Assembly (NCBI GenBank): GCA_963733145.1
Contig: CAVTCJ010000013.1
Location: forward strand, 496,001-560,000
From: JAHIKV01 sp963733145
GTDB lineage: Bacteria > Planctomycetota > Planctomycetia > Pirellulales > Thermoguttaceae
Length of the DNA stretch: 64,000 nucleotides
Direction: 5' to 3'
The notes below the pieces were generated by a model. The model searched no databases and was not told the origin of the DNA. It worked only from the letters and a program-made list of their open reading frames with translations. Below are positions 55,872 through 64,000 of the stretch, piece by piece. Position numbers and translations under genes: made by a program. The stretch's first letter is position 1; the number at the start of each line of letters is the position of its first letter.

Positions 55872-57239
55872 ATGAATATCGTGCGGAATTTGGTGGTGGC
55901 CCAGAGCGGCGGCCCGACTCCGGTCATCAACAGCAGTCTGCGGGGAATCATTGAGGCCGCCCGCGAGTGCCGGAACATCGGAACCGTGTTCGGCGCCCGG
56001 CACGGCATCGAAGGCGTGCTCAAGGAAGAATTGCTCGACCTTTCGGCGCAGTCGGCCGAAGAGGTTGCCCTGCTGCGGTTCACGCCGGCCGCCGGTTCGA
56101 TCGGCACCTGCCGCTACAAATTGCGGGAAAACCAGGGCGAAGATTTCGACCGGGTCCTCGAGGTCTTCCGCGCGCATCAAGTCGGCTACTTGCTCTACAT
56201 CGGCGGCAACGACTCGATGGACACGGCGAACAAAATCGCCCGGCTGGCCCGCGAGCGGGGCGCGGACCTCGTGGCCGTGGGCGTGCCGAAGACGATCGAC
56301 AACGACGTGGGCGATGCCCAGTTCCGGCTGATCGACCACACGCCCGGCTACGGCTCGGTCGCCCGATATTGGATGCACAAGGTCCAGGAGGCGAACGAGG
56401 AGAACGCCGGTTCGTCGCCGGCCGATCCGGTACTGGTAATGCAGGCGATGGGGCGCCGGATCGGCTTCATTCCGGCCGCCGCCCGGCTGGCCGACCCCGC
56501 GCGGGAAATGCCCCTGCAAATCTATCTGTCCGAAAGCCATTGCAGCCTGCAACAGCTTGCCGACCAGGTACACGACCAATTGCGCCGCGCGGGCCGGTGC
56601 ATGGTCGTCATCAGCGAGGGGTTCGAGGTAGGACAGGTTGGCAACCTGTCCCCAGCGATTCCAGGACAGGTTGACAACCTGTCCTACGTGAAAGACTCGT
56701 TCGGCCACGTCGAGTTCGGCGCGTCGAAGATCTCCGTCGCGCAAGCCGTGGTGAACTACCTCAACCAGGCCGGTCTGCCCTGCAAGGGCACGGCCCGGGG
56801 CGACGTGCCCGGCACCGATCAACGCCACACGATGGCCTACGCCTCGGCGGTCGATCTGGACGAGGCTTATCGCCTGGGCCAGAAGGCGGTCGAGTTGGCC
56901 GCCGGGGGCTGTAGCGGTTTCATGGCCACGATCCTCCGCGAGCCGGGGCCGATCTACAGCGTGCGGTACGACAAGGTGCCGCTGGCCGAGGTGGCCAACA
57001 GCGAGCGGGCGTTCCCCGCGAACTGGATCGACCCCAGCGGCTGCGACGTGACCGACGATTTCGTCCGCTACGCCAAGCCGCTTGTAGGCAACGATATGAT
57101 TAGTCTGCCGACGATCGACGGCCGGCAACGGATGACCCGGTTCCAGCCGATCTTCGCCGAGCAAAAATTGGACAAGTACATACCGCAAGCGGATCGCAAG
57201 AAAATCATAAAGCCGCGACCGTTGGTCGCGCCCGGATAA
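55872..57239 (+). CDS. pfp: PPi-type 6-phosphofructokinase with an in-frame palindromic insert
   Basis: 455 residues. GGPTPVINSSLRG (13-25) opens the fold. GGNDSMDTANK (111-121) and VPKTIDNDVG (138-147) carry the Asp and Lys that mark pyrophosphate-dependent enzymes; ATP enzymes have GDGS and PGTIDND. It interconverts fructose 6-phosphate and fructose 1,6-bisphosphate using PPi, reversibly. QAMGRRIGFIP and SEGFEV are normal, but residues 253-272 (GQVGNLSPAIPGQVDNLSYV) are encoded by a GTAGGACAGGTTG repeat and are foreign; the enzyme then resumes KDSFGHVEFGASK and GTDQRHTM. The insert lies on a surface loop region by position, so function may survive. GGCGAT-rich gap upstream, own promoter likely. 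Confidence 0.9.
   Translation: MNIVRNLVVAQSGGPTPVINSSLRGIIEAARECRNIGTVFGARHGIEGVLKEELLDLSAQSAEEVALLRFTPAAGSIGTCRYKLRENQGEDFDRVLEVFRAHQVGYLLYIGGNDSMDTANKIARLARERGADLVAVGVPKTIDNDVGDAQFRLIDHTPGYGSVARYWMHKVQEANEENAGSSPADPVLVMQAMGRRIGFIPAAARLADPAREMPLQIYLSESHCSLQQLADQVHDQLRRAGRCMVVISEGFEVGQVGNLSPAIPGQVDNLSYVKDSFGHVEFGASKISVAQAVVNYLNQAGLPCKGTARGDVPGTDQRHTMAYASAVDLDEAYRLGQKAVELAAGGCSGFMATILREPGPIYSVRYDKVPLAEVANSERAFPANWIDPSGCDVTDDFVRYAKPLVGNDMISLPTIDGRQRMTRFQPIFAEQKLDKYIPQADRKKIIKPRPLVAPG
56628..56687. repeat. GTAGGACAGGTTG palindrome inserted in frame in a coding sequence
   Basis: Two half-palindromes (GGACAGGTTGGCAACCTGTCC is the first, 21 bp less one end base on each side shown elsewhere) arranged head to head: GTAGGACAGGTTG at the left border, CAACCTGTCCTAC at the right. 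Length 60 bp, a multiple of three. Same element as 26319-26392. Confidence 0.85.
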
Positions 57240-57257
57240 TAAACAATCACCATTCAT

Positions 57258-57323
57258 GTTTAGCGGCCGTCGGCACGATGGCCCGGGTTCAACTCCAGGC
57301 CGTCGTGCCGACGGCCGCTAGAC
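57258..57323. repeat. GTTTAGCGGCCG-family palindrome
   Basis: GTTTAGCGGCCGTCGGCACG pairs with CGTGCCGACGGCCGCTAGAC. Between the phosphofructokinase and HAD genes. Confidence 0.75.
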
Positions 57324-57350
57324 GGAGACATTGTATTCACCGACGACACC

Positions 57351-58217
57351 ATGATTGACTTCACACCCCGACACGACTTCCTGGTGGGCATCGACTCGGA
57401 CGGCTGCGCGTTCGACACGATGGAACTGAAGCACAAGGAGTGTTTCATTCCCAACATCATCAACTTTTACGAATTGCAGGGCGTGAGCCGCTACGCCCGC
57501 GAGGCGGCCGAGTTCGTCAACCTCTACTCGAAGAGCCGGGGCATCAACCGCTTCCCGGCGCTGGTCGAGGTTATGGAATGGCTCAACCGCCGGCCGGAGG
57601 TCAAGGCCCGCGGCGTCCGCGTCGAGATCCCGAAATCGCTCCGCAACTGGATAAAAAGCGAGACGAAGCTGGGCAATCCCGCCCTGGAGGTCGAGGTCGA
57701 GCGGACCGGCGACCCGGACCTGGTCCACGCCTTGGATTGGTCCCGGGCGGTGAACGAGTCTATCGCCCTGATGGTCCGCGGCGTGCCGCCGTTCCCCTTC
57801 GTCCGCGAGAGCCTGGAGAAGCTCGGCAGCCGGGCGGACGTGCTCGTGGTCTCGGCCACGCCGAACGAAGCCCTGCACCGCGAATGGGCCGAGCACGATC
57901 TGGACCGCTACACCGTCGCCATCTGCGGGCAGGAGATCGGCACGAAGCGTGAATCGCTCGCGGCGGCGGCGAAGTATCCGGCCGCCCACACGCTGATGAT
58001 CGGCGACGCCCCCGGCGACCACAAGGCGGCCGTGGCCAATCGTGCGTTGTTTTTCCCCATCAACCCCGGCGCGGAGGAGGCCAGTTGGCGGCGGTTTTTC
58101 GAGGAAGGCATCGACCGCTTCTTCGCCGGCACGTTCGCCGGCGAGTACGAGGCGGCGTTGCTGGCCGAGTTCGACCGGCATTTGCCGGAACGGCCGCCGT
58201 GGGAGGCGGGGGAATAG
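57351..58217 (+). CDS. HAD-superfamily hydrolase
   Basis: 288 residues. Motif I is LVGIDSDGCAFDT (Asp15, Asp17), motif II VLVVSATPNEALHREW, and motif III/IV LMIGDAPGDHKAAVAN with the metal-binding Asp residues. A large helical cap lies between motifs I and II (residues 25-150), typical of phosphatases/phosphomutases acting on small sugar phosphates. Substrate unknown; the neighbours (phosphofructokinase, gnd) suggest sugar metabolism but there is no strict operon. ATG before IDFTPRHDF follows a palindromic repeat by 27 bp. Confidence 0.88.
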   Translation: MIDFTPRHDFLVGIDSDGCAFDTMELKHKECFIPNIINFYELQGVSRYAREAAEFVNLYSKSRGINRFPALVEVMEWLNRRPEVKARGVRVEIPKSLRNWIKSETKLGNPALEVEVERTGDPDLVHALDWSRAVNESIALMVRGVPPFPFVRESLEKLGSRADVLVVSATPNEALHREWAEHDLDRYTVAICGQEIGTKRESLAAAAKYPAAHTLMIGDAPGDHKAAVANRALFFPINPGAEEASWRRFFEEGIDRFFAGTFAGEYEAALLAEFDRHLPERPPWEAGE

Positions 58218-58402
58218 TGGTTTGTGGATAGTGGCTAGTGTTTAGTGGTTAAGTGGTTAGTATTCAGTAGTTGGAAGTTGGCTTGCCGGATGTCGGCCCG
58301 TTTAGCCGCCGCGTCCACGCGGCGAAGGTAGCGGAGTGACGTTTAGCGGCCGTCGGCACGACGGCCCACGAATATGGCCCAATATCACTGGAGAACTTCT
58401 TG
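58218..58402. other. Repeat-filled gap before dinD
   Basis: TAGTGGCTAGTG/TTAGTGGTTAAG words (58220-58265) are the inverse of the CTAGCCACT repeat; then GCCGCCGCGTCCACGCGGC (58302) and a half GTTTAGCGGCCGTCGGCACG (58341). Confidence 0.6.
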
Positions 58403-59263
58403 ATGGAAAAAGAACTCATCGTTCAACTTCACGCCAGCTTCGAGCAATTGGTGCATAGTGAAGAGGAGAGCGGGATCGAGTTTTGGCTGGCCCGGGACTT
58501 GCAAAAGATACTGGATTACCAAACCTGGAGGAGTTTTGAGCAGGTTATTGAGAAAGCCGTAACTGCCTGCCAGAACGCAGGTTACAACCCCAGGGACCAT
58601 TTTGCCGAGGTCAGCAAAATGGTCCCCCTCGGGTCGGGTGCGGAGCGGGAAGTGGGCGACTATATGCTCACCCGATACGCCTGCTACCTGATCGCCCAGA
58701 ATGGCGACTCGACCAAAGCCCCGATTGCGTTCGCCCAAACGTATTTCGCTGTCCAGACCAGAAAACAGGAGCTTATCGCGCAACGGATTGTCGAGGCGGA
58801 ACGGCTTGGCGCGAGAAGAAAGTTGACGTTTTCCGAAAAAGAACTCTCGGGGATCATTTTCGAGCGGGTCGGCGATGAAAAGAGTTTTGGGCGGATCCGC
58901 AGCCGCGGCGACCAAGCGCTCTTCGGCGGGCGAACGACGCAGCAGATGAAAGCGCGATTGAAAGTCCCCAACAGCCGCCCGCTGGCCGACTTCCTGCCCA
59001 CGATTACAATCAAGGCCAAGGACTTCGCCAACGAGATCACCAATTTCAACATCAAACGCGACGACCTGTGGGCGGAAAGCTCGATTTCCAGCGAGCACGT
59101 CAAAAACAACGCCGAGGTCCGAAAGCTGCTCGGAAAGCGCGGCATCGTGCCCGAGCAATTGCCCCCGGCGGAAGACATCAAGAAGATCGAGCGGCGGGTG
59201 GAGTCGGAGCAGAAGAAGCTGCCGAAACAGGTGAAGGCGCTGGAATCAGAAGAAGCAGAATAA
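58403..59263 (+). CDS. dinD: DNA damage-inducible protein D (BRO-N domain)
   Basis: 286 residues. The BRO-N-like N-terminus reads IEFWLARDLQKILDYQTWRS, FEQVIEKAVTACQNAG, and later ADYMLTRYACYLIAQNGD-type (here GDYMLTRYACYLIAQNGD) and KAPIAFAQTYFAVQTRKQEL, the DinD signature. The C-terminus KLLGKRGIVPEQLPPAEDIK is also family-typical. E. coli DinD is SOS-induced and inhibits RecA-mediated strand exchange. No LexA box is visible upstream. GGAG nine bases before the ATG sets the start. DinD genes are patchy and often laterally moved; it is surrounded here by repeats. Confidence 0.92.
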   Translation: MEKELIVQLHASFEQLVHSEEESGIEFWLARDLQKILDYQTWRSFEQVIEKAVTACQNAGYNPRDHFAEVSKMVPLGSGAEREVGDYMLTRYACYLIAQNGDSTKAPIAFAQTYFAVQTRKQELIAQRIVEAERLGARRKLTFSEKELSGIIFERVGDEKSFGRIRSRGDQALFGGRTTQQMKARLKVPNSRPLADFLPTITIKAKDFANEITNFNIKRDDLWAESSISSEHVKNNAEVRKLLGKRGIVPEQLPPAEDIKKIERRVESEQKKLPKQVKALESEEAE

Positions 59264-59493
59264 CAAAGCGTAGTTTTTTCGTTTAGCCGCCGCGTCCACG
59301 CGGTGAAAATAACGGCAATCGTTTAGTACTAGCATGCGATCGCGTGACGACACGACGGTCGCAATTATGGCTGTTCGATGTATTGACGCGAAACAGAATT
59401 GCGAGTTCATCCACCGTGATGCAGACAGCGTGCCTTATATAGCTGCCGTCGAAGACGGGCAAATGGTCCACATACAACGGAAAGGGCATATTC

Positions 59494-60060
59494 ATGGGTA
59501 ATTTTTACACAAACTATATGCTACGAGGCCCGAGTCAGCAGGCCGTTGCCAAGGCTATTGTTGGCCGCAAGGCTGTGGTAACACCTGCACAGAATGAATG
59601 TGTTGTAGTTTTTGACGAACAATCCGATGAGCAGGATCAAGAAGTGATCGGGAACTTAGCTGCACATTTATCAGGTCAATTTCAATGTCCAGTGCTGGCA
59701 ATACTGAACCACGACGACGACATTCTATGGTATCAACTTTATAATAATGGCACTCTGAGCGATCAATACGATTCCAGCCCCGGTTATTTTGATCCTACGG
59801 CAGAACCCTCCACTCCCGCCGGAGGTGATGCAGCAAGATTATCGGCTGCGTTTTGCTCCACTGATCCGGCTGCCCTGGAAAATATTCTTCGGAAATCGTC
59901 CTACGATGATGATGGTTACACCTTTGAGTGCGAGCGTCATGCGGACTTAATGAATGCACTTGGTCTTCCTAAATATGGGGTTGGCACGGCTTATGAAAGT
60001 TTTGAAAATGACGAATATCCCGATGGACTGTCGATGGAAAACATTATTCGCTGTGAATGA
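59494..60060 (+). CDS. Hypothetical protein
   Basis: 188 residues: MGNFYTNYMLRGPSQQAVAK, AIVGRKAVVTPAQNE, then HLSGQFQCPVLAILNHDDDI and LWYQLYNNGTLSDQYDSSPG. I have seen this wording in other bacterial small proteins (conserved NHDDD-x-LWYQLY core) but know no function. No signal peptide, acidic overall, AT-richer than its neighbours. Downstream of dinD by 230 bp; not an operon. It could be an immunity-type or stress protein; that is speculation. Ends 115 bp before gnd in a gap carrying a GCCGCATGGACGCGGCGGC palindrome. Confidence 0.65.
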   Translation: MGNFYTNYMLRGPSQQAVAKAIVGRKAVVTPAQNECVVVFDEQSDEQDQEVIGNLAAHLSGQFQCPVLAILNHDDDILWYQLYNNGTLSDQYDSSPGYFDPTAEPSTPAGGDAARLSAAFCSTDPAALENILRKSSYDDDGYTFECERHADLMNALGLPKYGVGTAYESFENDEYPDGLSMENIIRCE

Positions 60061-60175
60061 ATACAGAATGTTTGAGCAGCACTGGTTATAAAAACTCGAT
60101 CTACCGCCGCATGGACGCGGCGGCTCAACTGATAACTGACCACCGAAAACCAACCACTAACCACTCCCCACTACC

Positions 60176-61615
60176 ATGAAATGCGACATCGGACTGATCG
60201 GCCTGGCCGTGATGGGCGAAAACCTGGCCCTGAACATCGAAAGCCGGGGGTTCTCCATCGCGGTCTTTAACCGCACCGTCAGCAAAGTTGACGATTTAAT
60301 CAACGGCCGGGCGAAGGGTAAAAACTTCGTCGGCTGCCACTCGCTCGAAGAGCTGGTCGAGAGCCTCGCCAGCCCGCGGAAAGTGATGCTCATGGTCAAG
60401 GCCGGGCCGGCCGTCGATGAGTTCATCGAGCGGCTGATCCCGCTGCTCGCGCCGGGCGACGTGATTATCGACGGCGGAAACACGCTGTTCAGCGATACCG
60501 AGCGGCGGACCAACTACGTCGAATCGAAGGGCCTGCTCTACGTCGGCACGGGCGTCTCCGGCGGCGAAGAGGGGGCGCTGAAAGGCCCCAGCATGATGCC
60601 CGGCGGCAGCGACGCCGCCTGGCCGCTGGTCAAGCCGATCTTCCAGGCCATCGCAGCCAAGGTCGGACCGAACGGCGACGTGCCCTGCTGCGAATGGGTT
60701 GGGCCGCGCGGCGCCGGCCACTACGTCAAAATGGTCCACAACGGCATCGAGTACGGCGACATGCAGTTGATCTGCGAGGCCTACTGGCTGCTGAAACAAG
60801 CCGCCGGCCTGACGAACGACGAACTGTACGACGTCTTCCAGCAGTGGTACAAAGGCGATCTGAACAGCTACCTGATCGAAATTACCCGCGACATTTTCAG
60901 CGTCCGCGACGAGGCGACCGGCGAATACCTGGTCGATATGATCCTGGACACCGCCGGGGCGAAGGGGACTGGCAAGTGGATGAGCCAGTTGGCCCTCGAC
61001 CTGGGCGTGCCGAGCACGCTTGTGACCGAGGCCGTCTATGCCCGCTGCCTCTCGGCGATGAAGGACGCGCGAGTTCGGGCGAGCAAGGTGCTGCGCGGGC
61101 CGACGGGAAAATTCCGCGGCGACCGGGCGAAGTTCATCGAGCAGGTGCGGCAGGCCCTGTATGCCGCGAAGATTTGCAGCTACGCCCAGGGCTTCGTGCA
61201 GATGCAGGCCGCGGCGCGGGAGCACGACTGGCCCCTGAAATACGGCGAAATCGCCATGCTCTGGCGGGGCGGGTGCATCATCCGGGCGGTGTTCCTCGAA
61301 CGGATCAAGGAGGCCTTCGACGCTCGCAAGCCGCCGGAAAACCTGCTGCTGGCGCCGTACTTCAAGACGGCGGTCCGCAAGGCGCAGGTCGCGTGGCGGG
61401 CCGTGGTGACGACGGCCGTGCGGCTGGGCATACCCGTCCCCGCCCTGTCGGCCGCGCTGGCCTATTACGACGGCTATCGCAGCGCACGGCTGCCGGCCAA
61501 CCTGTTGCAGGCCCAGCGCGACTACTTCGGCGCCCATACCTACAACCGCATCGACCGCGAAGGCGTGTTTCATAGCGATTGGATCCGGCTGCGGAGGGAA
61601 CCGCCCGCGGAGTAA
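60176..61615 (+). CDS. gnd: 6-phosphogluconate dehydrogenase, decarboxylating
   Basis: 479 residues, full length. It oxidises 6-phosphogluconate to ribulose 5-phosphate with NADP+, in the pentose phosphate pathway. NADP motif IGLIGLAVMGENLALNIES, substrate motifs GTGVSGGEEGALKGPSMMPG and GPRGAGHYVKMVHNGIEYGD (catalytic Lys and Glu region), KGTGKWMSQLALDLGVPSTL, then CIIRAVFLERIKEAF and the C-terminal tail RIDREGVFHSDW that closes over the neighbouring subunit. The start ATG follows an AACCACTAACCACT repeat with no good ribosome site. Confidence 0.97.
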   Translation: MKCDIGLIGLAVMGENLALNIESRGFSIAVFNRTVSKVDDLINGRAKGKNFVGCHSLEELVESLASPRKVMLMVKAGPAVDEFIERLIPLLAPGDVIIDGGNTLFSDTERRTNYVESKGLLYVGTGVSGGEEGALKGPSMMPGGSDAAWPLVKPIFQAIAAKVGPNGDVPCCEWVGPRGAGHYVKMVHNGIEYGDMQLICEAYWLLKQAAGLTNDELYDVFQQWYKGDLNSYLIEITRDIFSVRDEATGEYLVDMILDTAGAKGTGKWMSQLALDLGVPSTLVTEAVYARCLSAMKDARVRASKVLRGPTGKFRGDRAKFIEQVRQALYAAKICSYAQGFVQMQAAAREHDWPLKYGEIAMLWRGGCIIRAVFLERIKEAFDARKPPENLLLAPYFKTAVRKAQVAWRAVVTTAVRLGIPVPALSAALAYYDGYRSARLPANLLQAQRDYFGAHTYNRIDREGVFHSDWIRLRREPPAE

Positions 61616-61825
61616 ATTGTTTGCATGTGAGCGTCCGGCATACGTTTCATTTAGCATTCGTATAATTTAGCCCCCCCCGTGAATACAGGGGGGCAATGTC
61701 GGTCGGCGCTCCGTGCCGTGCCCCCGGTGTATTCACCGGTGGCTAAATGGATCGACAACGTCGCAAACTCAATATGGTGGGACCGCGCTAACGCTTGTCC
61801 CACCCTACCGTGCGGAAAGAACCTT

Positions 61826-62821
61826 GTGAACGCATTGGTCACCGGCGGCGGCGGCTTTCTCGGGCTGTACGTCGTCGAACAACTCATCGAACGCGGCGAC
61901 CGGGTCCGGGCGATCTGCCGCCATGATTGCCCGCGGCTCGACGCCCTGGGCGTCGAGTCGATCCGCGCCGATCTGCGCAACCGGCAGGCGCTCATTGATG
62001 CCTGCCGCGGCATGGACGTTGTGTTTCACATCGGCGGTGTGACCGGTTTCGGCGGCACTTGGAAACACTATTTCGAGAACAACACGCTCGCCACCCGGCA
62101 CGTCGTCGAGGGCTGCCTGACGCACGGCGTCGGCCGGCTGGTCTTCACCAGCAGCCCGAGCGTGACCTTCGACGGCCGGAGCCAGCGGGGCGTCGACGAA
62201 TCGGCCCCCTATCCGCGCCGCTGGCTCTGCCATTATCCGCACTCGAAGGCGCTGGCCGAGCGGCACGTGCTGGCGGCCAACGGCCGTGACGGGCTGCTGA
62301 CCTGCGCCCTGCGGCCGCATCTGATTTGGGGCCCGCGCGACCGATACCTGATTCCGCGGCTGCTGGACAGGGCCCGCTCGGGCCGGCTGCGGCGGGTGGG
62401 CGACGGCACGAACCTGATCGACACGGTGTACGTCGAAAACGCGGCCGCGGCCCATCTGCTGGCGGCCGACGCCCTGCGGCCTGGCGCGCCCGCCGCCGGC
62501 CGGGCGTACTTCATCTCCCAGGGCGAGCCGGTGAACTGCTGGCGATGGATCGACGAGCTGCTCGCGCTGGCCGGGCTGCCGCCGGTGCGAAAGGCCATCT
62601 CGGCCCGCGCGGCGTGGCTCTCGGGCATGTTCTACGAGGCGTATTACCGGCTGCTGGACCGCCGCGACGAGCCGCCGATGAACCGCTTCCTGGCGGCGCA
62701 GTTGTCGGCCTCGCACTATTTCGACATCACCCGCGCCCGCCGGGACCTCGGCTATCGCCCGCTCGTCTCGACGGCGGAAGGCATGCGCCGTCTGGCCGCC
62801 TGGGGTTTGTCTGATAAGTAG
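61826..62821 (+). CDS. NAD-dependent epimerase/3-beta-hydroxysteroid dehydrogenase-like protein
   Basis: 331 residues. Extended short-chain dehydrogenase: nucleotide motif TGGGGFLGLYVVEQL, Asp-Leu after beta 3 (ADLRNRQALIDAC), FHIGGVTGFGG and the catalytic YPHSKALAE (YxxxK) preceded by FTSSPSVTFDG. GDGTNLIDTVYVENAAAAHL follows. This subgroup is near 3-beta-HSD/NSDHL-like enzymes of planctomycetes, which make sterols or hopanoid-like lipids in some; the substrate here is not known. GTG start (VNALVTGG) since the fold begins there; no ATG fits. A broken TGGGAC repeat lies upstream and a MITE downstream. Confidence 0.87.
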   Translation: MNALVTGGGGFLGLYVVEQLIERGDRVRAICRHDCPRLDALGVESIRADLRNRQALIDACRGMDVVFHIGGVTGFGGTWKHYFENNTLATRHVVEGCLTHGVGRLVFTSSPSVTFDGRSQRGVDESAPYPRRWLCHYPHSKALAERHVLAANGRDGLLTCALRPHLIWGPRDRYLIPRLLDRARSGRLRRVGDGTNLIDTVYVENAAAAHLLAADALRPGAPAAGRAYFISQGEPVNCWRWIDELLALAGLPPVRKAISARAAWLSGMFYEAYYRLLDRRDEPPMNRFLAAQLSASHYFDITRARRDLGYRPLVSTAEGMRRLAAWGLSDK

Positions 62822-62848
62822 AATGCGTCCTCGACGCATCGATATTGC

Positions 62849-63053
62849 GTAACCGTTCACGGAGCGGCAGGGGAGTGGTCCATTTTTCGGCGGGAAAACG
62901 TAATTTCATCGATAATCCGTGGGCCGAAAACATGGACCGGTCCCCCTCCCGCCGCTCCAGGGGGACAGTCCCATTCTCGCGGCGGCAAAGCTCATTCGCG
63001 GGGCTACGTCCCTCGTGCCGCGAAAATTGGGACAGTCCCCTGTGAACGGTTAC
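62849..63053. mobile_element. 205-bp palindromic MITE, copy 2
   Basis: Begins GTAACCGTTCACGGAGCGG and ends GTGAACGGTTAC, flanked by perfect 8-bp repeats GATATTGC (62841-62848 and 63054-63061). About nine tenths identical to copy 1 at 390-593. It sits between the epimerase gene and the convergent DUF2961 gene. Confidence 0.9.
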
Positions 63054-63092
63054 GATATTGCTAATCCCGCGTCCCCTCTCTATTCATCCCGT

Positions 63093-64000
63093 CTACTCCG
63101 CGAACGTCAGCACTTCGTAACGAAAATCCGTGTAGTCGCCGTAGCCTTGACCCTGCTTCACGGTAATCCGGATCTTCAATACCGATTTACCTCGGGTCAA
63201 GTCGGCCGGCAAATCGAAATCCGAATCGAACCAACGCAAGAACTCATTCCGGTCGGAATGATACCACGTGCCGGCTGGGCGGCCATCCACAAACACCTCG
63301 GCCGCCTGGCGCGGACCGGCTTGATCGAGCCGGCGGCGGAGATGCACGCCTTCGTTGCGCGGGTCGATGGCCACCGTGAAATTGATCTCGCCGCCGGCAT
63401 GGCTGCGGCCGGAGTCGCGCACCAGCGTTTCGTCGCCGCCGCCTTCGTAGGCCGATTCCAGCTTCCCGGTCAGTTTGGAATTGCTCGCCCGATAGTCGTG
63501 GGCGCGCTCGCCGGTAGGATTGGCCACGTCCAGGAAGTCAGTCTGCCGCAGCCGCGGCCGCCGGCTGAGATAATAATAACCGAGGCTCCGGTACCGCGAA
63601 ACGATGTCGCTCCGGCCGCCGTGCTGGATGCGGGCGTCGAGCGAACGGTAGAACGGAATCGGAGCGTCCAGATGGAAGCGGTAGTAGCACGCCGGAGAGG
63701 GCTTGAACTTGAAGGACCTTGGGCTAAGGACGGTATCGACAATATCGCTCGTGCAGCCGACAAAGGGCTTGTTGAAAACGGGGGTCGGCCAGAGGCAGGC
63801 CAGGTAATAGTCTTCGGTGCCCGTGCCGTTAATTTGCGGATGCCGGCGCCGTCGATAGTGAATCGCTCGTCGCCCTCGCAGTAATGCGAACCGAGCATGG
63901 TCTGCACGACGCCTACGAACCAGCCGGTCCCGGCGGCGTCGCAGAAGAGCCAGTCGCGGCCCATGACGGTGCGGCCGTCGCGGTACACGGCGTGGAAGCG
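63093..64000 (-). pseudogene. DUF2961 protein, partial at the window edge and frameshifted
   Basis: The minus-strand frame enters from beyond the window with GRDWLFCDAAGTGWFVGVVQ, then HYCEGDERFTIDGAGIRK. Near 63835 the frame changes and goes on INGTGTEDYYLACLWPTPVF, the family's G-T-G-x-E-D-Y-Y motif, and further through FHLDAPIPFYRSLDARIQHG to a C-terminal beta domain ending DYTDFRYEVLTFAE. DUF2961 proteins are exported and include difructose-anhydride/fructan-type glycosidases; role here open. One-base lesion, origin of it unclear. Confidence 0.8.

Overview
The window looks like a chromosomal piece of a Planctomycetota bacterium (Pirellulales-like), probably from a draft or metagenome assembly. 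Supporting signs are a cysteine-rich YTV-repeat surface protein, three PEP-CTERM proteins and the remnant of a fourth, a DUF1559 prepilin-like protein, an ECF sigma factor paired with a FecR/NPCBM anti-sigma-like protein, a GH109-type oxidoreductase, DapL, a DUF4254 protein and a PPi-type phosphofructokinase. The DNA is GC-rich with long intergenic gaps full of palindromic repeats. Many genes carry single-base indels, so either the sequence has indel errors or decay is common.

Layout. 1-8.1 kb is a mobile-element zone: a HEAT-repeat gene end, a rayT (REP-associated transposase) gene broken by a 204-bp MITE, two near-identical IS110/IS1111-type elements in inverted orientation, an IS30-family element sitting in the left end of a second, intact rayT unit, and RHS and PEP-CTERM remnants. 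8.2-20.3 kb holds a Kef-type antiporter (frameshifted), a lysozyme-like protein, a PEP-CTERM protein, tRNA-Pro, parB with parS-like sites, a DUF1015 protein, a nucleotidyltransferase pair, decayed vapBC modules, ahcY and a pseudopilin. 21-25.3 kb has the YTV-repeat gene, a PEP-CTERM gene, a duplicated scrap of the YTV gene and an IS256/group II intron RT chimera. 25.6-32.7 kb has a NarL-type regulator, an M50 protease, dapL, an M28/glutaminyl-cyclase-like enzyme and a DUF4254 protein.

32.8-41.1 kb is the most striking part. It is a lactate-utilisation locus (lutA, an iron alcohol dehydrogenase, lutB, lutC) into which two foreign-looking modules are stitched. An AlbA_2/HATPase + ParA-like ATPase pair lies upstream of lutB. 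A complete EcoRV-type restriction-modification system lies between lutB and lutC. Neighbouring genes are joined mostly by 4-nt ATGA overlaps, so metabolism and defence would be transcribed and translated together.

41.2-50.5 kb has the ECF sigma/FecR pair, PEP-CTERM, DUF1559 and GH109 genes and an H+-pyrophosphatase gene broken by about six frameshifts. 50.7-64 kb has valS (mosaic, with an odd 3' end), a second NarL regulator, tRNA-Cys, PPi-type phosphofructokinase (with a palindromic repeat inserted in frame), a HAD hydrolase, dinD, gnd, an NAD-dependent epimerase, a second copy of the MITE and a partial DUF2961 gene.

Across the window at least eight palindromic repeat families recur. Several share a GGGGACA head with the ends of the rayT units. 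Some copies lie inside coding sequences or supply a stop codon.
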